From positions 1 to 6,159 of the forward strand of contig DKQR01000109.1 of NCBI GenBank assembly GCA_002471805.1: a DNA stretch of 6,159 bases, in the 5' to 3' direction. Numbering within the stretch: position 1 is the first letter of the stretch; the number at the start of each line of letters is the position of its first letter. Below the pieces are notes generated by a model. That model made no database searches and had not been told where the DNA came from. It worked only from the letters and a program-made list of their open reading frames with translations. Below are positions 1-6,159 of this stretch, in pieces. Origin of the DNA: Fidelibacterota bacterium UBA7303. GTDB taxonomy: Bacteria > Fidelibacterota > Marinisomatia > Marinisomatales > UBA1611. Position numbers and translations under genes: made by a program.

Positions 1-3000
1 GTATTAATGAATATACAGACCTGGTATCACATAGCTACTACCTTTGATGGCACAGATTATAAGCTATATGTCAACGGTGAAGAAGTACACAATTTTACGA
101 TTGGAGGCGGTAGAGTTCCATATCCCACCCCGGTAAGATTTATTGGTGGAGATCGAGTAAGTCCAGCCAGGTTTCTTGGGAGAATAGATGAGGTCCGGAT
201 GTGGGATTATGCCCGGACCCAGGAAGAGATCCAGGAAAGTATGGACAGAACCCTGACTGGAAATGAGACTGGACTGGTGGCCTATTATCCCATGGATATA
301 GATAATCAGTATTTACTTGATCGCAGCGGGAATAATTATCATGGAATCATTATCGGTCCCATGATAAAGTCGCGATATTTTTCTGATGATTGCCCTGAGC
401 CGGATGGCAGTATGTTTTGTCCCTATCCAACCATTGAGACTGCCCTGGAAGATGTCCGGGCCTGGGATCGTATTATTATTCGGGAAGGGAGGTATACCGA
501 ATTTATTATGAATGAAGGGATCAATTGGAATAACCCTGTCTATAATTGGACCGGTGCTTTACCTCATAAGCAGCCTTTTCAACCCGACCCAAACCCTGAT
601 TTTGGCGGTCCGCCGACAAACACAATTACAATTGAGCCCTATCCAAATGAAAAAGTAATTATTGATGGTACCGTAGCCATAGATGTTGATTGGGAACCGT
701 ATAGTTACAACGGCCACAGTGTTTTCAGGGCAATCTTAGACTCTGCTGCGATCGCTGATGAGATCCAGAGACCTTTTAAGGACGTGTATGGGGTATGGAT
801 CGATGACAGATATCAGATACCTGCGCTTGAACCAAATATTAAAAATCCGACAGATCCATTATCTTATGAAGGCCTATATAACAATGAAAAAGGAACATTC
901 TGGGATGTTGATGTTGTACAGTCAGTTTTGCAATTCGGAGAGGTTAGGGAAGGTAGTGTAATGTCCATTAATCGTGAGAATGGACTAGCAAGACTTGATC
1001 TGTTAGATACATTAGAAGAATGGGCATTTGACCCGCAAACTGAGATGCTCTATATATATGCGGATGAACGTTATTTGCCCACATCCACCAATGTAAGAAT
1101 AAGAGTGCTCCACAGGATGCTAAATATCCAATATGCTGCAAATCTGGAGTTTAGAAATATTAACTTTTTTGGAGGGTCGATCTTTCTTCACGGGATAAAT
1201 GTAAAAGTTGAAGATAGTAATTTCTCTTACCTTCACGATATTACCTTACCACCTTTTCGAAATCACGGTCCTTTATGCGCTGGTTTATTCAGCAAAAATG
1301 CTGATTTTATAAACTGCGTATTCAGTCATATACCATTTGTCTATTCAATAAAAATTAGTGGTTTTAATACTCTGGTAGAAAACGCTCTATTGACCAATAT
1401 GGACTGGTGGGCAAATCCTGGTGGTGGTGCTCCTTGGCTTGGATGGGTATGTCGGTTCGTGACTTTTGAGAATAGTAAGATCGGCGGTGTGGGCGGATCA
1501 AAATTGATGGAGTACTGCCGGATCGAGGATTTTGATGATCCCTGTGACTGCAGCGGGATTAATCGCGGTGCCCATGGGGCTGTCAAGTCAATGACCAGGT
1601 ATAACTGGGTTATTAACGGCCCTGGTGCCAATGGTATTAGATTTGATGGGGGAACGTCCGGTTCTGGGAACAGGCGCGGTGATGTTCATCATTTAGTTTC
1701 AGCAGGAAACAATCGAGGAATGCGGCTGAAAGGTGACTATCATGAATTATACCATGTTACTTCATATGATAACAGGACGCTGGATATCGATTTGTTCTCA
1801 GGAAAATATAAAGAGCCAGGCGAATTAAATCAGGGTTTTGGCCTTGATTATACACCTGGGAACCAGCATTCAGTGCTTAGAAATAGTTTGGTAGAAAGTT
1901 CTTTGGGATGCCCTACACCTGACTGTTGGCCATATCCATCATCTGAAAATGGGGGCTTAAATCCTGGCGATGCTTTTCACCTTTTAGAAAATGGGATCTG
2001 GTTTGGCACAGCGTTTGGCTCAGCATCTCTTCATAAAGAATTGACAAATCCCTGGCAAAGAAGTCTTACTTATCCTGATTCCCTATACTTTGATGGCTAC
2101 TATCGTCCTGATGACCGTACTCAGGATTATGATTTTCGGCCCCGAAAGGGATCCACTTTAATAGACGCTGGTGTGGTGATACCAGGGATTAATGATGGTC
2201 AGGATCTACAATTTAATTGGCCTCAATCTTATCCAGGTCAGAATCGCAGATTTATTGGTGATGCTCCAGATATAGGAGCATATGAGTATGGTGATTCTGT
2301 CTATTGGATACCTGGTTACCGATATCCACATCCCAGTTTTCCTATTCCTCGCAACAATGCGGTGGATGTGATACCAGACTACAGTGTTGTCTGGAACTAT
2401 CCTTATAAAAGAGATTATTCCAGTACCATGGCAAGTGTGACTATCAATGGACCTGGTGTTAATCGATCTCAGATATTTACATATCCAAATAATGTAATGT
2501 TTCAGGCGTTTCAGCCAGGGGGACTGTATACCTGGTCTGTTTCTGTGGATGGTATTAGCGGAGGGACCTGGTCATTTCGGGTGGATAATGATATTTTCCC
2601 AATGAATGATCGATCTATAGACACGACCTTGCATGAAGTTATACCACTAAATAATCAAAAAACTCTAGAAGTGTTTGAAAATAATATTGCTTTCTTGTTG
2701 TTTGATATTCCATCTTCCGTTGATAACAGTTGGGATGTAGATCTTAATCTTACTACAAAAGAAGTTAAAAAATTAACGGGTGGAATTGTGGTCTACAAAC
2801 ATGATCATCCCGACTGGGGTGAAAAAAATGATGAAAGGAATATTGGTATCATTGATCACTCTCTTGGCACACCATTAGATACACTATTATCCCTGGAAGA
2901 AGAGTCAGTTGTATCCCTGGATATGAGCAGTATCATCAACGAACCAGGAAAGTATTCTTTTGCCTTGGCACCATTGGACTCAAATGATCATGTTACTTTT

Positions 3001-3771
3001 CACAGTTATGAAGCTGGAAGAACTGGAGGATATGCATATTTCACAAAAAGAGAATTATGGCCCAGCCTCTCTTTTACACCCAGCCTTGACTCGGTTAGTG
3101 TTGTACTATCTGTGCCGCCTGATGACAGTACGATAATTCTCAATAGTACTTCCGGTGATAGTATTCTTTTCGAATGGAATATGTCTCATGATGTAGACGT
3201 ACAAGTCATCTCCTATCTTTTAAAAATTGGTTTGCCCCTTCCATCCAGTACTAGAGACATGGATACATTGTTTACGGAGGTAGAAGTAAGCGGGAACAGT
3301 GCCAGGATCAGTAAGCATGATCTTCTGGATATGCTGGTGGAAGCCAATCTCTCAGAAGCAGTGTTCGAATGGGATGTTACTGGTATATTGGCCACAGGAG
3401 AAATGGTAACGATTGAATCACATAGTTTCAGAACGGCCATGGATGACTCCAATTATGAATTGATCTTTCCCGATGAGTACAGATTGTATCCTAATTATCC
3501 CAATCCGTTTAATCCTGGCACAACCATATCCTATGATCTAAAAGCATGGTCCAGGGCCACCCTGGAGGTGTTTGATATTATGGGGCGCAGTATCCTAATC
3601 CTGGAGAAGGGCTTAAAAGCACCTGGCCGTCATAAGGTCCAATGGTATGGCAAGGATAACAAAGGGATTAAGATGGCATCTGGTTTGTATTTTTATCGTT
3701 TAACAGCTTATAATCCAAGTACTGGTAATATCGCTTATGATCAAACCAAAAAAATGATGTTTGTTAAATAA
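1..3771 (+). CDS. Large secreted LamG / right-handed beta-helix protein with T9SS C-terminal sorting domain (5' partial)
   Basis: The reading frame is open from base 1 (codons gta, tta, then ATG at 7). That ATG lies inside a LamG domain, so the true start is upstream of the window. Residues are numbered from the ATG at 7. Residues 1-118 are the end of a LamG/concanavalin-like jelly roll (WYHIATTFDG 6-15, KLYVNG 19-24, GRIDEVRMWDYART 58-71, then the tail GLVAYYPMD 89-97 and DRSGNNYHG 105-113). From 141 a right-handed parallel beta-helix begins (PTIETALEDV, IIIREGRYTE, NTITIEPYP around 205) and continues to about 640. Residues 707-761 resemble a choice-of-anchor Q module (DFRPRKGSTLIDAG, then DAPDIGAYEYG). 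Residues 765-861 look fibronectin/Ig-like (GLYTWSVSVDG, GGTWSFRV). About 868-1020 resembles DNRLRE/CBM96, and about 1030-1145 is a second Ig-like module. Residues 1157-1254 are a type A T9SS sorting domain (YPNPFNPGTT at 1164-1173). The protein is therefore probably exported by T9SS and fixed to or released from the surface. Beta-helix and LamG modules suggest glycan binding or lysis, but I see no certain catalytic motif, so adhesin and lyase both remain possible. Confidence 0.95.
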   Translation, partial: VLMNIQTWYHIATTFDGTDYKLYVNGEEVHNFTIGGGRVPYPTPVRFIGGDRVSPARFLGRIDEVRMWDYARTQEEIQESMDRTLTGNETGLVAYYPMDIDNQYLLDRSGNNYHGIIIGPMIKSRYFSDDCPEPDGSMFCPYPTIETALEDVRAWDRIIIREGRYTEFIMNEGINWNNPVYNWTGALPHKQPFQPDPNPDFGGPPTNTITIEPYPNEKVIIDGTVAIDVDWEPYSYNGHSVFRAILDSAAIADEIQRPFKDVYGVWIDDRYQIPALEPNIKNPTDPLSYEGLYNNEKGTFWDVDVVQSVLQFGEVREGSVMSINRENGLARLDLLDTLEEWAFDPQTEMLYIYADERYLPTSTNVRIRVLHRMLNIQYAANLEFRNINFFGGSIFLHGINVKVEDSNFSYLHDITLPPFRNHGPLCAGLFSKNADFINCVFSHIPFVYSIKISGFNTLVENALLTNMDWWANPGGGAPWLGWVCRFVTFENSKIGGVGGSKLMEYCRIEDFDDPCDCSGINRGAHGAVKSMTRYNWVINGPGANGIRFDGGTSGSGNRRGDVHHLVSAGNNRGMRLKGDYHELYHVTSYDNRTLDIDLFSGKYKEPGELNQGFGLDYTPGNQHSVLRNSLVESSLGCPTPDCWPYPSSENGGLNPGDAFHLLENGIWFGTAFGSASLHKELTNPWQRSLTYPDSLYFDGYYRPDDRTQDYDFRPRKGSTLIDAGVVIPGINDGQDLQFNWPQSYPGQNRRFIGDAPDIGAYEYGDSVYWIPGYRYPHPSFPIPRNNAVDVIPDYSVVWNYPYKRDYSSTMASVTINGPGVNRSQIFTYPNNVMFQAFQPGGLYTWSVSVDGISGGTWSFRVDNDIFPMNDRSIDTTLHEVIPLNNQKTLEVFENNIAFLLFDIPSSVDNSWDVDLNLTTKEVKKLTGGIVVYKHDHPDWGEKNDERNIGIIDHSLGTPLDTLLSLEEESVVSLDMSSIINEPGKYSFALAPLDSNDHVTFHSYEAGRTGGYAYFTKRELWPSLSFTPSLDSVSVVLSVPPDDSTIILNSTSGDSILFEWNMSHDVDVQVISYLLKIGLPLPSSTRDMDTLFTEVEVSGNSARISKHDLLDMLVEANLSEAVFEWDVTGILATGEMVTIESHSFRTAMDDSNYELIFPDEYRLYPNYPNPFNPGTTISYDLKAWSRATLEVFDIMGRSILILEKGLKAPGRHKVQWYGKDNKGIKMASGLYFYRLTAYNPSTGNIAYDQTKKMMFVK
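3475..3771 (+). other. T9SS type A C-terminal sorting domain of the first protein
   Basis: This stretch encodes the last 98 or so residues of the upstream secreted protein. It has the full consensus order of the family. First comes an RLYPNYPNPFNPGTTISYDL strand. Next is a hydrophobic strand ending in FDIMGR, then a glycine-led turn (APGRHKVQWYGKD). ASGLYFYRL follows, and the end is basic-hydrophobic (KKMMFVK). In known T9SS cargo this domain directs passage across the outer membrane and is normally cleaved by the PorU sortase. It is the strongest taxonomic clue in the window. Confidence 0.95.
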
Positions 3772-3786
3772 AACATTATTTATGAC

Positions 3787-3789
3787 AGG
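3787..3789 (+). promoter_or_regulatory. Weak Shine-Dalgarno (AGG) before the barrel gene
   Basis: An AGG core lies 6 nt before the ATG at 3796, within the 24-nt gap after the stop of the large secreted protein. The match is only three bases, inside CAGG. It supports this start because the signal-peptide reading begins exactly here. There is no room in the gap for an independent promoter, which argues for cotranscription with the preceding gene. Confidence 0.4.
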
Positions 3790-3795
3790 TTAAAA

Positions 3796-4452
3796 ATGAA
3801 AGCTGTAATCCTTTATATCAGTTTCATATCAATCACTTTTGGAATATCGCGTAAAGATTTTGGTAATTTAGTAAAATCAATCACACTTTATGGCAATATT
3901 AACACATCATATGTAGTTACAGATGCCTATATAGGTGCAGATACGGAGAATATTTCTAGTTATTCTTATGGTCTAGAAACTCAGCTTAGCTCACTAGGTT
4001 TAAAAGGCAGGTATAATAAAATTTATCTTAATCTTGGTTATTCTCAGGGTGGTTTTTTTCAAAGGAATATCCATGAAACGATAAACTATGAAGTCCAAAA
4101 GAGATATCACATACATTATGCCCATTCAGCACTTACCTACCCGCTGCCTTTACCGAAAGGGAAGTTAGAGTCCACTTCAGGATTATACTTTGGATTGCCG
4201 ATTTCCGGCAATATTGAACCAGTGAAAGGAGGTTTTAACCAGCCGGAAATTGAACTTAAGAAATCCTATCTTAAAACAGATATAGGATTGCTTTTGATGA
4301 TAAAATATAAATTGCATTCTTCTATATCACTTTTATCAACAGTGAAATACGGTTTAAATAATTCATTCGATTACACTTACGAGGGGTATAAGGCATCAAA
4401 TCGGATCATTGGGATAGGAATTGGTTATAGATATAGCGATAGAAAGAAATGA
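3796..4452 (+). CDS. Exported protein, probable small outer-membrane beta-barrel (PorT/OMP_b-brl-like)
   Basis: This 218-residue protein starts with a Sec signal peptide: K2, a hydrophobic run at residues 3-17, and likely cleavage near GIS at 16-18. The mature part has no long hydrophobic helix. It is made of alternating polar/hydrophobic strands separated by short turns: KIYLNLGYSQGGFFQR, LTYPLPLPKG, TSGLYFGLPISG, a long strand pair around LLLMIKYKLHSSISLLSTVKYGL, and a final IIGIGIGYRY before SDRKK. The sequence order (a 'GYSQGGF' strand, an 'YPLPLPKG' strand, a 'GLYFGLPISG' strand and a terminal G-x-G-Y-R-Y strand) resembles the PorT-like 'outer membrane protein beta-barrel' families of Bacteroidota. 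No C-terminal phenylalanine is present, which is common in that family. I saw no cysteine. It follows the large T9SS cargo gene after 24 nt and overlaps the MORN gene, so it is probably in the same operon. A role as anchor or partner for its neighbours is inference. It could instead be a hypothetical periplasmic beta-sandwich. Confidence 0.85.
   Translation: MKAVILYISFISITFGISRKDFGNLVKSITLYGNINTSYVVTDAYIGADTENISSYSYGLETQLSSLGLKGRYNKIYLNLGYSQGGFFQRNIHETINYEVQKRYHIHYAHSALTYPLPLPKGKLESTSGLYFGLPISGNIEPVKGGFNQPEIELKKSYLKTDIGLLLMIKYKLHSSISLLSTVKYGLNNSFDYTYEGYKASNRIIGIGIGYRYSDRKK
4449..4452 (+). promoter_or_regulatory. ATGA stop/start overlap linking barrel and MORN genes
   Basis: The stop TGA of the barrel gene (4450-4452) overlaps the ATG of the MORN gene (4449-4451). 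This arrangement usually gives translational coupling by reinitiation. No strong Shine-Dalgarno precedes it, only a purine-rich AGAAAGAA at 4441-4448. A second in-frame ATG at 4461 (residue 5) is an alternative start, but it has no better ribosome site. Confidence 0.6.
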
Positions 4453-5414
4453 ATTATAAAATGATATCTTCAGAGCGAGGAATCTTTCCTCTGATACTGC
4501 TGTTCCATATTTCCTGCGGCCCAAATATTCAATTTTACGGCTGTATCGAGGGTGATTGCCAGGATGGTATTGGTACATGGCTGGACGGCAGCGGCAGTAC
4601 CTTTACAGGACAATTTAGAAATGGAAAACGGCAGGGCAGCGGTACTTTGGTATATCCCAGCGGCGAAAAATGGGAAGGGCAATGGAAGGACGACAAAAAG
4701 TGGAATGGAAATGGAACAATTATGAGTGTCTGGTACAAATATATTGGGCAATATAAAATGGGGAAACGGAATGGAAACGGAGAATTCACCTTTTTTGACT
4801 GGCCCTATGACGCAAACTATGCGGGCAGCTGGAAGGATGGGAAGATGCATGGACAGGGGAAATTCTCTTTCAGCAGTGGAGCCAAATACATTGGCGAATG
4901 GAAAAATGGGGATATGCACGGCAGTGGCACCTACAGTTACTATACTGGTTCTATGTTCAAAGGCACACTGGATTCTGATGTCCTGGAAGGGGAAGGCGTT
5001 TACACCACAAAGGATGGGTATAGATATTCTGGAGAGTTCAGGAATGACCATTTCACAGGGAAAGGGAAAGAGACTTTTCCCGATGGCCGTGAGTATGATG
5101 GAAACTTTCAAGAAGACAGACGCCACGGTGAAGGTGTATTCTCTACATCAGGTGGAGATACATATACTGGGACATGGAGCTATGGCAAGAAGCATGGGTT
5201 GGGTATTCAGAAATCCGAAAATGGAAGTATGTATTTGGGTGAATGGCATGAGGGTGCCATCCATGGAAATGGAATAATGATAAAGGCTAATGGACAAAAA
5301 ATTTACGGGAATTGGCTTGATGGTCTAATGAAAAAACAGATTCCTGAAGATGAGGTTGCTGCATATCTGAAAAATAAATATCCAAAATTTGACGAATTTA
5401 ATCTTATTAATTAA
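4449..5414 (+). CDS. MORN-repeat protein, probable lipoprotein
   Basis: This 321-residue protein has a signal region with K4 and R10, then a hydrophobic run at 12-22 (IFPLILLFHIS), followed by C23. C23 is a likely lipidation cysteine (SCG), although histidine at -3 is not the usual leucine, so a lipoprotein fate is probable rather than certain. Then comes a short YGCIEGDCQDG segment with C32 and C37, a lead-in often seen before bacterial MORN arrays. Residues 40-295 form 11 consecutive MORN repeats, mostly 23 residues long, with the pattern G-x-G-x-aromatic, then Y-x-G-x-W/F-x-x-G-x-x-H. Examples are YIGEWKNGDMHGSGTY and YSGEFRNDHFTGKG. Repeat 6 is degenerate (KGTLDSDVLE) and repeat 4 carries a 3-residue insertion. 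A 26-residue charged tail follows. MORN arrays form elongated beta-sheets and often bind partners or lipids. The target here is unknown, and no enzymatic domain is attached. Coupling to the barrel gene suggests envelope association. Confidence 0.96.
   Translation: MNYKMISSERGIFPLILLFHISCGPNIQFYGCIEGDCQDGIGTWLDGSGSTFTGQFRNGKRQGSGTLVYPSGEKWEGQWKDDKKWNGNGTIMSVWYKYIGQYKMGKRNGNGEFTFFDWPYDANYAGSWKDGKMHGQGKFSFSSGAKYIGEWKNGDMHGSGTYSYYTGSMFKGTLDSDVLEGEGVYTTKDGYRYSGEFRNDHFTGKGKETFPDGREYDGNFQEDRRHGEGVFSTSGGDTYTGTWSYGKKHGLGIQKSENGSMYLGEWHEGAIHGNGIMIKANGQKIYGNWLDGLMKKQIPEDEVAAYLKNKYPKFDEFNLIN
4566..5333 (+). repeat. Array of 11 MORN-coding repeats (about 69 nt period)
   Basis: Residues 40-295 of the MORN protein split without gaps into 11 units beginning at residues 40, 63, 87, 109, 135, 158, 181, 204, 227, 250 and 273. 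Eight units are exactly 23 residues (69 nt). Units 2, 3 and 4 are 24, 22 and 26 residues. The units are similar in protein but clearly diverged in DNA, so the array looks old rather than freshly duplicated. The repeat is purine-rich on the + strand (GGAAATGG, GGGAAG runs), and this keeps the opposite strand and another + frame open for long stretches. Confidence 0.93.
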
Positions 5415-5460
5415 TTTTACCCTCCCCGCTTAATCATTAAAAACATAGCTTTTCGTTGAG
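5415..5460 (+). other. 46-nt spacer between MORN gene and second beta-helix gene
   Basis: An AT-rich run continues from the end of the MORN gene, followed by a C-rich patch (ACCCTCCCC, about 5419-5427) and an AT-rich stretch. TAGCTTTT at 5446-5453 is close to the Bacteroidota -7 element TAnnTTTG. It lies only 8 nt before the start codon and has no clear upstream partner element, so I do not call a promoter. I see no stem-loop with a T tract. The spacer could be a short readthrough region within one operon or hold a weak promoter. Confidence 0.3.
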
Positions 5461-6159
5461 ATGTATCGATTATTTCTGAGTTTATTTTTCTTTTCGTTAT
5501 TGTTTTCTCAAAACAATGACAAAACTGCCTACCCTATAACGATTGACACAACTCTGGAAATTACTCCAAAGGTAATAACGTTGGCGGGCGGCGGCACTTT
5601 TTTAACGGATCACAGCGGTAACGGAAACCATGGGACTATTTCCGATGCTACCTGGAGCAGTGATGTCCCTGATAATCTGTCATCTACTAATGATCTTAGC
5701 GGCACCTACAGCATCGGTGAAGGCGCCGATTATGCCACCTTTTACGCTGCAGCAAGTGCCCTGAGCAGCTACGGTATCAGCGGCCCTGTCACGTTCAATG
5801 TGCTGAACGGTACCTATGATGGTGATTTCAGCTTGAACAGTATTTCCGGGACCAGCGAAGCCAATACCGTTACCTTTCAATCATTTTCGGGGAGTGCAGG
5901 CGATGTTATACTAACCGATAGCTATTACTATGCTAATTATGTTGTTAAGCTAAATGGCGCAGATCATGTGAACTTTAAGAATATGACCTTTGACCGGAGC
6001 ACAACTGGTTCTGGATATACAAGATTAATTGAGATCAGGAGCGGCACGGATTACATCACCTTTGACAACTGTGTTTTCAAGGGTTATGATCATAACAGCA
6101 ATAACACTAATTATAGTCTTATTTATACCTACAGTTCAGATCAGTATGATGGGATCGTG
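5461..6159 (+). CDS. Secreted right-handed beta-helix protein with N-terminal LamG tail fragment (3' partial)
   Basis: The frame is open from the ATG at 5461 to the window edge, giving 233 codons with no stop. An in-frame TAG at 5446 shows that the start lies after it, and ATG 5461 is the only standard start before the signal peptide. The start has only GAG directly against it and no usable Shine-Dalgarno. Residues 1-17 (MYRLFLSLFFFSLLFSQ) are a short Sec signal peptide with cleavage near residue 17. Residues 44-70 (GGTFLTDHSGNGNHGTI, then TWSSDVP) match the tail that normally follows a LamG domain, yet no LamG core precedes it. Residues 79-118 (LSGTYSIGEGADYATF, then GISGPVTFNVLNGTY) are the recognisable opening of a right-handed beta-helix found in T9SS cargo. 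Helical coils follow at 161-212 (VKLNGADHVNFKNMTF and DYITFDNCVFKGYDHN). It is probably a surface or secreted protein, and a T9SS sorting domain beyond the window is likely but unseen. Its serine codons are often AGC and its DNA is more GC-rich than the barrel gene. Confidence 0.93.
   Translation, partial: MYRLFLSLFFFSLLFSQNNDKTAYPITIDTTLEITPKVITLAGGGTFLTDHSGNGNHGTISDATWSSDVPDNLSSTNDLSGTYSIGEGADYATFYAAASALSSYGISGPVTFNVLNGTYDGDFSLNSISGTSEANTVTFQSFSGSAGDVILTDSYYYANYVVKLNGADHVNFKNMTFDRSTTGSGYTRLIEIRSGTDYITFDNCVFKGYDHNSNNTNYSLIYTYSSDQYDGIV

Noticed and set aside
7..9. ATG at 7 as the real start of the first gene
   Set aside because: The frame is open to base 1 and the ATG falls in the middle of a LamG domain, with no signal peptide after it. 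The gene is cut by the window.
1341..1631. 96-codon - strand open frame inside the beta-helix gene
   Set aside because: It sits entirely opposite well-supported beta-helix coding sequence and has no domain, and no promoter context is visible.
4470..5126. 218-codon open frame on the - strand opposite the MORN gene
   Set aside because: It lies wholly within the MORN gene and is rich in Pro/Phe/Ile, as expected from reading GGNAAN-type repeats backwards. The + frame has a clear domain, signal and operon context.
4726..5277. 183-codon open frame on the + strand inside the MORN gene in another frame
   Set aside because: It is a by-product of the repeat's base periodicity. The protein is rich in Met/Gly with no recognisable domain and no separate ribosome site.
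5446..5453. TAGCTTTT resembling the Bacteroidota -7 promoter element
   Set aside because: It is 8 nt from the start codon with no -33 TTG at proper spacing, so the leader would be almost absent. The match is likely to be chance in AT-rich DNA.
5438..5454. Possible terminator hairpin (AAAA...TTTT) before the last gene
   Set aside because: The only pairing is A/T over about 4 bases with no GC stem and no T tract after it.
5680..5880. 66-codon - strand open frame near the right edge
   Set aside because: It overlaps the strongly supported beta-helix opening on the + strand. Gly/Ala-rich antisense frames are expected in this GC-richer part.

Overview
The window reads as a stretch of bacterial chromosome from the FCB superphylum, meaning relatives of Bacteroidota, Ignavibacteriota, Calditrichota, Neomarinimicrobiota or KSB1. 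The main evidence is the end of the first protein. It carries a textbook type IX secretion system (T9SS) type A sorting domain, with YPNPFNPGTT, then a VFDIMGR-like strand, then ASGLYFYRL, ending KKMMFVK. T9SS sorting domains are essentially confined to that group. LamG tails of the 'SGNGNHGT...TWSSDVP' type, short signal peptides ending in 'LFSQ', a moderately AT-rich composition and weak Shine-Dalgarno sequences all fit a free-living, possibly aquatic member. I cannot fix the phylum from this window alone.

Layout, all on the + strand: (1) 1-3771, the C-terminal 1256 codons of a very large secreted modular protein. Its 5' end lies before the window. The modules are the end of a LamG domain, a long right-handed beta-helix, a choice-of-anchor-Q-like DIGAYE module, a fibronectin/Ig-like module, a DNRLRE/CBM96-like module, a second Ig-like module, and the T9SS sorting domain. 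(2) 3796-4452, a 218-residue exported protein that looks like a small outer-membrane beta-barrel. (3) 4449-5414, a 321-residue MORN-repeat protein with a probable lipoprotein signal and 11 repeats. It overlaps the barrel gene by ATGA. (4) 5461-6159, the 5' end of a second large secreted beta-helix protein. It opens with a signal peptide and a LamG tail fragment, and runs off the right edge without a stop.

Genes 1-3 are tightly packed (24-nt gap, then a 4-nt overlap) and are probably one transcript. Gene 4 follows after 46 nt and may belong to the same unit. Everything encoded appears destined for the envelope or cell surface: two T9SS-style beta-helix proteins flank a barrel and a MORN lipoprotein. 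A shared role in surface adhesion or glycan interaction is plausible but inferred. I see no RNA gene, mobile element, CRISPR array, integration site or convincing terminator, and no gap longer than 46 nt. I found no clear evidence of an undescribed system. The most unusual points are the barrel-MORN coupled pair and the orphan LamG tail behind the signal peptide of gene 4.
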